A stretch of DNA of 10,780 nucleotides from positions 4,134 through 14,913 of the forward strand of contig DQIG01000151.1 in NCBI GenBank assembly GCA_003525885.1, written 5' to 3'. A program made the translations under genes and the position numbers. Every line of letters begins with the position of its first letter. The stretch's first letter is position 1. Of the stretch, positions 1 through 5,862 are shown piece after piece. Below the pieces are notes generated by a model that was given only the letters and a program-made list of their open reading frames with translations, made no database searches and was not told where the DNA came from. Origin of the DNA: Stenotrophomonas sp. (GTDB lineage Bacteria > Pseudomonadota > Gammaproteobacteria > Xanthomonadales > Xanthomonadaceae).

Positions 1-2516
1 CCGCGCATGCGCGTCCGGCTGGCCGCCGCCCGCTGTGGGCGCGGTTGCTGGGCCGCCTGGTCGAGCCGTGGCTGTCGCTGAAGATCGAGCCGGAAGACCC
101 GGGCCAGTACAACGATGGCCGCCCGGTCATGTACGTGCTGGAAGACTACGGCCTGTCCAACGCGCTGATCCTGGACAAGGCCTGCCGCCAGGCCGGCCTG
201 CCGTCGCCGCTGGTGCCGCTGGCCGGTGACCCGACCGGCCGCAAGCGCGCCTACCTGGCGCTGTCGCGGCGCAGCTCCAGCAACTCGCTGATCCCCGAGC
301 AGCGCGGTGCCAAGACCCACTCCGATTCGCTGGCCAAGGTCCTGCAGGCGCATCGCGTGCGCGATGACCTGGACGTGCACCTGGTGCCGGTGTCGATCTT
401 CGTCGGCCGCGCGCCGGACAAGCAGAGCGGCTGGTTCGCAGTGCTGTTCTCGGAAAACTGGGCGCTGGTCGGCCGCTTCCGCCGCCTGCTGGCGGTGCTG
501 CTCAATGGCCGCAGCACCATCGTCCGCTTCGCACCGCCGATCTCGCTGCGCAACACCGTCGACGAAGGCCTGGAGCCGGAGCGCACGGTGCGCAAGCTGC
601 AGCGCGTGCTGCGTACCCATTTCCGCCGCATCCGTGAATCGGTGATCGGCCCCGACCTGTCGACCCGGCGCCTGCTGGTGGACCAGGTGCTGGCCGCTGA
701 ACCGGTGCGCGAAGCGATCGCCGCGCAGGCCAAGCGCGACAACTCGAAGCCGGCCGACGCCTGGAAGAAGGCGCACGCCTACGCCTGGGAAATCGCCGCG
801 GACTACTCCAGCCCGGTGGTGCGCTCGGCCAGCTTCATGCTCAGCCATGTGTGGAACCGCATCTATGCGGGCGTGCTGGTGCACCACCTGGACAAGTTCA
901 AGGCCGCCGCGCCGGGCCACGAAGTGGTCTACGTGCCCAGCCACCGCAGCCACATGGACTACCTGCTGCTGTCCTACCTGCTGTACGACCGTGGCATCGT
1001 GCCGCCGCACATCGTGGCCGGCATCAACCTGAACCTGCCGGTGGTCGGCACCCTGCTGCGCAAGGGCGGTGCGTTCTTCATCCGCCGCTCGATCCGTGGC
1101 AACGCGCTGTATTCGGCGGTGCTCAGTGAATACGTCGCGCAGCTGGTGGCAGGCGGCTACTCGCTGGAGTACTTCGTCGAAGGCGGCCGCTCGCGTACCG
1201 GGCGCCTGCTGCAGCCCAAGGGCGGCATGATCTCGATGACGCTGCGTGCGTTCCTGCGCCAGCCGCGCAAGCCGGTGCTGTTCCAGCCCATCTACATCGG
1301 CTACGAGAAGCTGATGGAAGGCGGCAGCTACCTGGACGAACTGTCCGGCCGGCCGAAGGAAAAGGAATCGATCTGGTCGCTGCTGTGGGGCATCCCCAAG
1401 GTGCTCAAGCAGAACTACGGCCAGGTGGTGGTGAACTTCGGCGAGCCGATCGCGCTGAACGACGTGCTGGCCGAGAAGGCGCCGGAGTGGAAGGGCGAGG
1501 CGGTGTCCGAGGACGAGAAGCCGGCCTGGCTGTCGACCACGGTGGATACGCTGGCCGAGCGCATCCAGGTGCGCATCAACGGCGCCGCGGACGTCAACCC
1601 GATCAACCTGCTGGCGCTGGCCTTGTTGTCCACGCCGAAGCACGCGATGGGCGAGGCCGACCTGATCGCACAGATCGAGCTGTGCAAGACGCTGCTGGTC
1701 GAGATGCCGTATTCGGACCGGGTGACGGTGACCCCGCACTCGCCGGAGCGGATCATCGCCCACGCCGAGGAAATCAACGTCCTCACCCGCATCAAGCACC
1801 CGCTGGGCGATGTGCTCAGCGTCAGCGGCGACACCGCGGTGCTGCTCAGTTACTTCCGCAACAATGTGGTGCACCTGTTCACCGCCTCGTCGTGGGTGGC
1901 CTGCTGCTTCCAGAACAACCGCCGCATGAGCCGCACCGGCCTGGTCCAGCTGGGTCGCACGGTGTATCCGTTCCTGCAGGCCGAACTGTTCCTGCCGTGG
2001 AGCGAGGACGAGTTCGCCCAGCGCATCGACCGAACCATTGACGTGTTCGTGCGCGAAGGCCTGCTGCAGAACGTCAACGATGACGACGGCGGCATCCTGG
2101 CGCGCAACACCGGGCAGACCGACGAGGTGTTCCGCCTGCGTGCGATCGGCCATTCGCTGCAGCAGGCGTTCGAGCGCTACTACATCGCCATCTCGGTGCT
2201 GGTGAAGAATGGCCCCGGCGTGCTCGGCGCTGCCGAGCTGGAAAGCCTGTGCCAGCAGGCCGCGCAGCGGCTCAGCCTGCTCTATGCGCCGGCGGCGCCG
2301 GAGTTCTTCGACAAGTCCCTGTTCCGTGGCTTCATCCAGAAGCTGCGTGAACTGCGCCTGGTGTGGCCGGACGAAAACAGCAAGCTGCTGTTCGATGAGC
2401 GCCTGGATGCCTGGGCCAAGGATGCCAAGTTCATCCTCGGCCGCGAACTGCGCCACACCATCGAGCGGGTCAGCCCGGAAGCAGCTCGCCCGGACGAGCC
2501 TGCGCCGCAGGATTGA
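1..2516 (+). CDS. plsB: Glycerol-3-phosphate 1-O-acyltransferase PlsB, 5' end cut off by window
   Basis: Inner-membrane-associated enzyme that puts the first acyl chain on sn-glycerol-3-phosphate, giving lysophosphatidate for phospholipid synthesis. The frame is open to the window edge (first whole codon at 3) and ends at TGA 2514-2516, so 837 codons are visible. No start with a convincing ribosome site is seen; from the family's length I infer a few dozen residues are missing to the left. All four acyltransferase motifs are present in order: HRSHMD (the catalytic H-x4-D) at 942-959, GTLLRKGGAFFIRRS at 1047-1091, the YFVEGGRSRTG block at 1170-1202, and FQPIYIGYEKL at 1281-1313. The long C-terminal region typical of PlsB, as opposed to short PlsC enzymes, follows. 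The gene is intact within the window and converges on the DUF465 gene across a palindromic repeat. Identity is very secure; only the start is unknown. Confidence 0.96.
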   Translation, partial: AHARPAGRRPLWARLLGRLVEPWLSLKIEPEDPGQYNDGRPVMYVLEDYGLSNALILDKACRQAGLPSPLVPLAGDPTGRKRAYLALSRRSSSNSLIPEQRGAKTHSDSLAKVLQAHRVRDDLDVHLVPVSIFVGRAPDKQSGWFAVLFSENWALVGRFRRLLAVLLNGRSTIVRFAPPISLRNTVDEGLEPERTVRKLQRVLRTHFRRIRESVIGPDLSTRRLLVDQVLAAEPVREAIAAQAKRDNSKPADAWKKAHAYAWEIAADYSSPVVRSASFMLSHVWNRIYAGVLVHHLDKFKAAAPGHEVVYVPSHRSHMDYLLLSYLLYDRGIVPPHIVAGINLNLPVVGTLLRKGGAFFIRRSIRGNALYSAVLSEYVAQLVAGGYSLEYFVEGGRSRTGRLLQPKGGMISMTLRAFLRQPRKPVLFQPIYIGYEKLMEGGSYLDELSGRPKEKESIWSLLWGIPKVLKQNYGQVVVNFGEPIALNDVLAEKAPEWKGEAVSEDEKPAWLSTTVDTLAERIQVRINGAADVNPINLLALALLSTPKHAMGEADLIAQIELCKTLLVEMPYSDRVTVTPHSPERIIAHAEEINVLTRIKHPLGDVLSVSGDTAVLLSYFRNNVVHLFTASSWVACCFQNNRRMSRTGLVQLGRTVYPFLQAELFLPWSEDEFAQRIDRTIDVFVREGLLQNVNDDDGGILARNTGQTDEVFRLRAIGHSLQQAFERYYIAISVLVKNGPGVLGAAELESLCQQAAQRLSLLYAPAAPEFFDKSLFRGFIQKLRELRLVWPDENSKLLFDERLDAWAKDAKFILGRELRHTIERVSPEAARPDEPAPQD

Positions 2517-2540
2517 AGGTAGCGCCGGGTCCTGCGGTGG

Positions 2541-2560
2541 GTGTGGACCTTGGTCCACAC
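2541..2560. terminator. Perfect 9-bp hairpin, GTGTGGACC arm
   Basis: GTGTGGACC pairs with GGTCCACAC around a TT centre, 24 bp after the plsB stop. There is no U-tract, so it may be a REP arm rather than a classical intrinsic terminator; it would act on both strands. Confidence 0.5.
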
Positions 2561-2570
2561 CTTCCAGCCG

Positions 2571-2588
2571 TGCCAACCAGGGTTGGCA
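2571..2588. terminator. Perfect 8-bp hairpin, TGCCAACC arm
   Basis: TGCCAACC pairs with GGTTGGCA around an AG centre, 19 bp beyond the DUF465 stop when read on the minus strand. It is the second arm of the nested element and lacks a U-tract. I recall this TGCCAACC/GGTTGGCA hairpin as frequent between Stenotrophomonas genes (unverified). Confidence 0.5.
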
Positions 2589-2606
2589 CCTCCCCGAAAC
2601 CCGGCG

Positions 2607-2810
2607 TCAGGCCGGCTCGTCGGGAATCTGCAGGCTTTCCAGCCTGGCGATGCAGTCCTTCAGCTGCAGCTTGCGCCGCTTCAGCCGCTTGGACTCCAGC
2701 TCGTCCTCACCGTTGGCGGCCATGCGGGTGATCTGTTCATCCAGCAGGCGGTGCTCGGCACGCAGGGCGGCGAGGTGTTCGACGATCTCGGCGGGGCTGT
2801 AGGTGTCCAC
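2607..2810 (-). CDS. DUF465 (YdcH-like) small coiled-coil protein, GTG start
   Basis: A 67-residue, highly charged, all-helical protein. Residues 8-27 form an amphipathic helix (EIVEHLAALRAEHRLLDEQI), then a short turn (AANGED, 31-36), then a Lys/Arg-rich helix containing the family-typical RLKRRKLQLKD pattern (42-52). This is the two-helix hairpin of DUF465/YdcH, a widespread family of unknown role. There are no cysteine pairs, signal peptide or membrane span. The GTG at 2808-2810 is the only reasonable start; the next in-frame Met is at residue 30, inside the domain. A GGAGG lies only 2 nt upstream, too close for a normal Shine-Dalgarno, while a -10-like TATGCT lies 8 nt upstream, so the mRNA may be almost leaderless. 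It is divergent from ttcA and convergent with plsB. The family call is confident; the function is unknown. Confidence 0.88.
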   Translation of the reverse strand: MDTYSPAEIVEHLAALRAEHRLLDEQITRMAANGEDELESKRLKRRKLQLKDCIARLESLQIPDEPA

Positions 2811-2818
2811 AGCCTCCG

Positions 2819-2824
2819 AGCATA
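2819..2824 (-). promoter_or_regulatory. Putative extended -10 box for the DUF465 gene
   Basis: Read on the minus strand, TGTG precedes TATGCT, an extended -10 type element, followed by 8 nt and the GTG start. Transcription would begin about at the start codon. I see no convincing -35 hexamer. Confidence 0.45.
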
Positions 2825-2888
2825 CACAGCGATGATGACCGCTGGGAGAGGGGAACCCCGACACGGGGCCCAGGCTGCCCCAAGCCGT

Positions 2889-2894
2889 TAGAAT
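2889..2894 (+). promoter_or_regulatory. Putative -10 box for ttcA (TAGAAT)
   Basis: TAGAAT ends 6 nt before the ttcA ATG, so the expected transcription start falls on or next to the start codon. There is no Shine-Dalgarno between the box and ATG, which fits a leaderless mRNA of the type mapped in Xanthomonas. No -35 hexamer is evident. Confidence 0.5.
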
Positions 2895-2900
2895 GGACCG

Positions 2901-3797
2901 ATGACCGCCGTGATTTCCCTGCCCGATCCTTCGCAGCGCGCTTCGCGTGGTCCACGCGTGGACGGACCGGGGCTGGACAGGCTGGGCAGGCGGCTGCGTC
3001 GCCAGGTCGGCCAGGCCATCTCCGACTTCGGCATGATCGAAGCGGGCGACAAGGTCATGGTCTGCCTGTCCGGCGGCAAGGACAGCTACACCCTGCTGGA
3101 CCTGCTGCTGCAGCTGCAGAAGAAGGCGCCGGTACCGTTCGAACTGGTCGCGGTGAACCTGGACCAGAAGCAGCCCGGTTTCCCGGAGCATGTCCTGCCG
3201 GAGTACCTGGCCGCGCTGGGTGTGCCGTACCAGATCATCGAGCAGGACACCTACTCGGTGGTCAGTCGGGTCATCCCGGAAGGCCGCACGATGTGTTCGC
3301 TGTGCTCGCGCCTGCGCCGGGGGGCGCTGTACAACCACGCCAAGGCGCATGGCTTCACCCGGATCGCGCTGGGCCATCATTGCGACGACATGGTGGCTAC
3401 GTTGTTCATGAACCTGTTCCACCATGCCAGGCTGGCGGCCATGCCACCGAAGCTGCTCAGCGACGATGGCCAGCACGTGGTGATCCGCCCGCTGGCGTAT
3501 GTGCGAGAGCACGATATCGCCGAGTACGCGCAGGCCCGCCGTTTCCCGATCATTCCCTGCACCCTGTGTGGCAGCCAGGAAAACCTGCAGCGTCGGCAGG
3601 TTGGCCTGATGCTCAAGCAGTGGGACCAGGACCATCCGGGCCGCATCGAACAGATCGCACGCGCCATGGCCGATGTGCGGCCAGCGCAACTGGCCGATGC
3701 CACGCTGTTCGATTTCAGGGCCCTGGGCCGCAGCGGGCATGCGGCGCATGCCGATGCCTGGCTGGCCGACGCAGCCCCCGAGACGCCTGCCGTTTAA
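2901..3797 (+). CDS. ttcA: tRNA 2-thiocytidine(32) synthetase TtcA
   Basis: ATP-dependent, iron-sulfur enzyme that thiolates cytidine 32 in the anticodon loop of certain tRNAs. The 298-residue product has the PP-loop ATP-binding motif SGGKDS at 57-62. It also has the Cys pair MCSLC (C132, C135) and a second pair PCTLC (C220, C223), matching the cluster cysteines of E. coli TtcA (C122, C125, C222). The GHHCDD segment (158-163) and the family-typical IIPCTLCGSQ follow. About the first 25 residues and the Ala/His-rich last 25 are unconserved tails. ATG 2901 lies 6 nt after a TAGAAT box with no ribosome site. The gene is divergent from DUF465 by 90 bp and followed 36 bp later by rdgC on the same strand, so co-transcription is possible. 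Identification is secure. Confidence 0.96.
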   Translation: MTAVISLPDPSQRASRGPRVDGPGLDRLGRRLRRQVGQAISDFGMIEAGDKVMVCLSGGKDSYTLLDLLLQLQKKAPVPFELVAVNLDQKQPGFPEHVLPEYLAALGVPYQIIEQDTYSVVSRVIPEGRTMCSLCSRLRRGALYNHAKAHGFTRIALGHHCDDMVATLFMNLFHHARLAAMPPKLLSDDGQHVVIRPLAYVREHDIAEYAQARRFPIIPCTLCGSQENLQRRQVGLMLKQWDQDHPGRIEQIARAMADVRPAQLADATLFDFRALGRSGHAAHADAWLADAAPETPAV

Positions 3798-3833
3798 GGT
3801 CGGGCGCCCTTCTACTTCAGACACCGGAATTCC

Positions 3834-4739
3834 ATGTTCTTTCGCAACCTGACGTTCTTCCGTTTCCCGACCACCACCGATTTTTCCGAAGTCGACACCC
3901 TGCTGCCGCACGCCCTGCTGAAGCCGGTCGGCGCACTGGAAATGAACTCGCGCGGCTTCATCTCGCCGTTCGGCCGCGAGGAGAAGGAACTGCTGTCCCA
4001 CCGTATCGCCGAGCACCTGTGGCTGACCGTGGGCGGCGAGGACAAGATCCTGCCTGCGGCCGTGGTCAACGACCTGCTTGAGCGCAAGCTGGAGGAGATC
4101 GAGGAGAAGGAAGGCCGCCGCCCGGGTGGCCGCGAGCGCAAACGCATGAAGGATGACCTGCTGCATGAACTGCTGCCGCGCGCCTTCGTGAAGTCCTCGC
4201 GTAACGATGCCTTCATCGACCTGCAGCACGGCTACGTGGCGGTGGATACCTCCAGCCGCAAGACTGGCGAGTACTTCATGTCCGACATCCGCGGCCTGCT
4301 TGGCAGCTTCCCGGCGATGCCGCTGAACGCTGAAGTCGCGCCGCGCTCGATCCTGACCGGCTGGATCGCCGGCGAGCCGCTGCCGACCGGGCTGAGCCTG
4401 GGCGAAGAGTGCGAGATGAAGGATCCGGTCGAAGGCGGTGCGGTGGTCAAGTGCCAGCACCAGGAACTGCGCTGCGACGAGATCGACAAGCACCTGGACG
4501 CCGGCAAGCAGGTGACCAAGCTGGCGCTGATCTTCGAGGACAACCTGTCCTTCGTGATCGGTGACGACCTGATCGTGCGCAAGCTGAAGTTCCTCGACGG
4601 CGCCCTGGACCAGCTGGAGCATGCCGACGAAGACGGCCGCCGCGCCGAGTTCGATGCCCGCTTCGCCCTGCAGAGCGCCGAGATCCGCCGCCTGTTCCTG
4701 TTGCTGGAAGAGGCCTTCAAACTCAGCAAGGCTGACTGA
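3834..4739 (+). CDS. rdgC: Recombination-associated protein RdgC
   Basis: RdgC is a ring-shaped dimeric, sequence-independent DNA-binding protein found with the nucleoid. It limits RecA loading and activity and helps at collapsed forks in recombination-impaired cells. The 301 residues match the usual length (E. coli 303). Family signatures visible in order are the start MFFRNLTFFRF, KILPAAVVNDLLERK in the N-terminal half, LLPRAF, GSFPAMPL, the AGKQVTKLAL strand, and RKLKFLD near the C-terminus. A charged helical segment (LEEIEEKEGRR, then RERKRMKDD) lies between the domains. GGAA sits 4 nt upstream of the ATG as a weak ribosome site, within GGAATTCC. It follows ttcA by 36 bp and is closed by a GC hairpin 15 bp after the stop. 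It may share the ttcA transcript, since no clear promoter is seen in the gap. Confidence is high. Confidence 0.95.
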   Translation: MFFRNLTFFRFPTTTDFSEVDTLLPHALLKPVGALEMNSRGFISPFGREEKELLSHRIAEHLWLTVGGEDKILPAAVVNDLLERKLEEIEEKEGRRPGGRERKRMKDDLLHELLPRAFVKSSRNDAFIDLQHGYVAVDTSSRKTGEYFMSDIRGLLGSFPAMPLNAEVAPRSILTGWIAGEPLPTGLSLGEECEMKDPVEGGAVVKCQHQELRCDEIDKHLDAGKQVTKLALIFEDNLSFVIGDDLIVRKLKFLDGALDQLEHADEDGRRAEFDARFALQSAEIRRLFLLLEEAFKLSKAD

Positions 4740-4753
4740 ACAGGCAGCCCGAC

Positions 4754-4775
4754 GGCCGCCGGTCATCCGGCGGCC
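4754..4775 (+). terminator. GC-rich 9-bp hairpin after rdgC
   Basis: GGCCGCCGG pairs perfectly with CCGGCGGCC around a TCAT loop, starting 15 bp after the rdgC stop and ending 12 bp before the next gene's -10 box. It has no U-tract, so it is a likely but imperfect intrinsic terminator that separates rdgC from the metallopeptidase gene. Confidence 0.6.
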
Positions 4776-4786
4776 CGAAGCAGCGC

Positions 4787-4792
4787 TATGCT
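4787..4792 (+). promoter_or_regulatory. Putative -10 box for the metallopeptidase gene (TATGCT)
   Basis: TATGCT ends 6 nt before ATG 4799, the same hexamer as in front of the DUF465 gene and the same spacing as TAGAAT before ttcA. The spacer GGGTGC offers no proper Shine-Dalgarno, so a leaderless mRNA is inferred. Confidence 0.5.
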
Positions 4793-4798
4793 GGGTGC

Positions 4799-5578
4799 AT
4801 GAGCCGTCTGCTGCGCCGCCTGATCAACCCGACCCCGCCCGCCACCGTACAGCGCGACACCGTTCGCCTGCGCCTGGAAGATGCCGAGATCGAGGTGCTG
4901 CGCGTGCGCGATCCGCGTGCGCGCCGGATCAAGCTGAGCGTGGACGAGCGCGGCGCACGATTGACCCTGCCGCTGCGGGCCAGCCTGGTGATGGGCGAGC
5001 GTTTCCTGGAACAGCATCGCGACTGGTTGGCGCTGCAGCTGCGCCAGTACCAGGGCCAGGGCCTGCCAGCCCCGCTGCAGCCCGGCGAAGCCGGGGTGCT
5101 GCCACTGCGCGGTGAACTGTTGCCGTTGCGCTGGCAGGAAGGCCGCTACGCGCGCCTGGAGATCGATGAACACGGCGCCTGCGTGCAATGGCCTACCCGG
5201 GGCGGCGATGCCACCCTGCGCCGCCTGCTGCGCGAGTTCTACGAAGCCCAGACCCGTGCCGACGTCGGCCGCTGGTTGCCGAAGTACCTGCCCTCCCTGC
5301 CACGCGCACCCAGCCGCCTGCGGCTGAAGGTGATGTCCTCGCAGTGGGGCTCGCTGGCGCCGGACGGCAGCATGGCCCTGGACCTGGCCCTGGTGCTGGG
5401 TCGTTCGGAAGCGTTCGAGTATGTGCTGGTGCACGAACTCTGCCACCTGATCCAGCCGAACCACTCGCCCGCGTTCTGGCATGAAGTGGAACAACGCTTT
5501 CCTGCCTGGCGCGAACAGCGCGACTACTTCCAGCTGGAAGGGCGACGCCTCAAAGCGATGCTTCGCCAACTGCTGTAG
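4799..5578 (+). CDS. YgjP-like (DUF45) zinc metallopeptidase
   Basis: A 259-residue predicted cytoplasmic metal-dependent hydrolase of the YgjP/DUF45 (SprT-like, M48-related) family. The zinc motif HELCH is at 212-216 (H212 and H216 as ligands, E213 as catalytic base), and the third ligand is expected at H222 in NHSPAFW. The family block SSQWGSLAPDG (180-190) precedes it, and the N-terminal half carries the beta-rich segment with RVRDPRARRIKLSVDERG. No signal peptide or membrane span is visible. The substrate of this family is not known to me, though members often accompany restriction or DNA-repair genes. Here the neighbour is rdgC, separated by a hairpin and its own -10 box, so a joint role is only a guess. 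The TAG stop lies inside a 15-bp inverted repeat. Confidence 0.9.
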   Translation: MSRLLRRLINPTPPATVQRDTVRLRLEDAEIEVLRVRDPRARRIKLSVDERGARLTLPLRASLVMGERFLEQHRDWLALQLRQYQGQGLPAPLQPGEAGVLPLRGELLPLRWQEGRYARLEIDEHGACVQWPTRGGDATLRRLLREFYEAQTRADVGRWLPKYLPSLPRAPSRLRLKVMSSQWGSLAPDGSMALDLALVLGRSEAFEYVLVHELCHLIQPNHSPAFWHEVEQRFPAWREQRDYFQLEGRRLKAMLRQLL

Positions 5579-5598
5579 CGCCAGCGCTACAGCAGTTG
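5567..5598 (+). terminator. Perfect 15-bp inverted repeat overlapping the metallopeptidase stop
   Basis: CAACTGCTGTAGCGC (5567-5581) is exactly complementary to GCGCTACAGCAGTTG (5584-5598) with CA between. The left arm encodes the last three codons and the TAG stop (5576-5578), and contains a GTAG. It is a strong 3'-end hairpin without a U-tract. It may serve as terminator or RNA stabiliser for this gene, and for the convergent transcript from the right. Confidence 0.65.
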
Positions 5599-5648
5599 CC
5601 CACGCATTCTTCGGCAACACGCCATGGAGCGCGCGCGACCCGCTCCTG

Positions 5649-5668
5649 CTCTTCCTTCTTTCTTCCTT
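5649..5668 (+). other. Uninterrupted 20-nt pyrimidine tract
   Basis: CTCTTCCTTCTTTCTTCCTT contains no purine, in a region otherwise rich in G. It lies downstream of the 5567-5598 hairpin. On plus-strand RNA such C/U-rich, G-poor sequence could aid Rho loading; on the minus strand it is a purine tract. Its role is not shown by the sequence. Confidence 0.4.
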
Positions 5669-5697
5669 GGTGGGCACACCGGAAACTGTCCGTGGCC

Positions 5698-5795
5698 GGG
5701 CGGGGTGGGTTGCGCAGGGGCGTGAGCCGCATGGATGCGGCCACCGAGCTTACAAGGACGTACTTGCAGCGACCCCTGCGCAATCCACCCCGCCC
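5698..5795. repeat. Large Y-shaped inverted repeat / candidate structured RNA
   Basis: Left arm 5698-5720 (begins GGGCGGGGTGGG, ends GCAGGGG) pairs with right arm 5773-5795. There are 22 Watson-Crick pairs and one G-T pair (5709/5784). The 52-nt interior holds a second perfect hairpin, GCCGCAT/ATGCGGC (5726-5741), and a weaker one, CAAG/CTTG around GACGTA (5753-5766), so the whole folds as a three-way junction on either strand. No coding frame explains it. It lies between the 3' ends of two convergent genes. From memory it resembles recurrent intergenic elements of Stenotrophomonas, Xanthomonas and Pseudomonas with a CATGGATG apex; I cannot name an established family. It is probably a dispersed repeat or 3'-end structure, and expression is unknown. 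Confidence 0.65.
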
Positions 5796-5862
5796 AGGCA
5801 AGCACGGCTTTGCCTTCGGATACCCCACCCACCACGAGGGGCTCAGCCGTTGGCCGAAACCC

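Larger units (their letters stand above)
2519..2606. repeat. GTAG-headed nested palindromic element (REP/SMAG-like)
   Basis: The gap between convergent plsB and the DUF465 gene is almost filled by nested inverted repeats. A GTAG tetranucleotide (2519-2522) is followed by an outer 8-bp arm CGCCGGGT (2523-2530) that pairs with ACCCGGCG (2599-2606). Inside it sit two perfect short-loop hairpins (2541-2560 and 2571-2588). The right outer arm abuts the DUF465 stop codon, and the left one begins 6 bp after the plsB stop. GTAG-headed REPs are described in Stenotrophomonas maltophilia; assigning this copy to that family is inference. It probably doubles as a bidirectional terminator or mRNA 3'-end stabiliser. 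Confidence 0.7.

Noticed and set aside
1385..2041. A 218-codon frame inside plsB on the same strand
   Set aside because: An out-of-frame Gly/Arg/Ala-rich shadow of the conserved PlsB reading frame.
3834..4739. Possible nucleoid protein YejK/NdpA instead of RdgC
   Set aside because: The start MFFRNLTFFRF, the LLPRAF segment and the AGKQVTKLAL strand are RdgC hallmarks and align along the whole length of E. coli RdgC.
2607..4766. A 719-codon open frame on the minus strand across ttcA and rdgC
   Set aside because: Only its last 67 codons match a real family (DUF465). The rest is antisense to two well-identified genes, is rich in Gln/His/Arg as expected of GC-rich shadows, and has no domain I recognise.
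5698..5795. Terminal inverted repeats of an insertion sequence or MITE
   Set aside because: The arms are adjacent to a short interior, no target-site duplication is visible at the outer ends, and there is no transposase. A structured repeat fits better, though a REP-type transposase elsewhere could still mobilise it.
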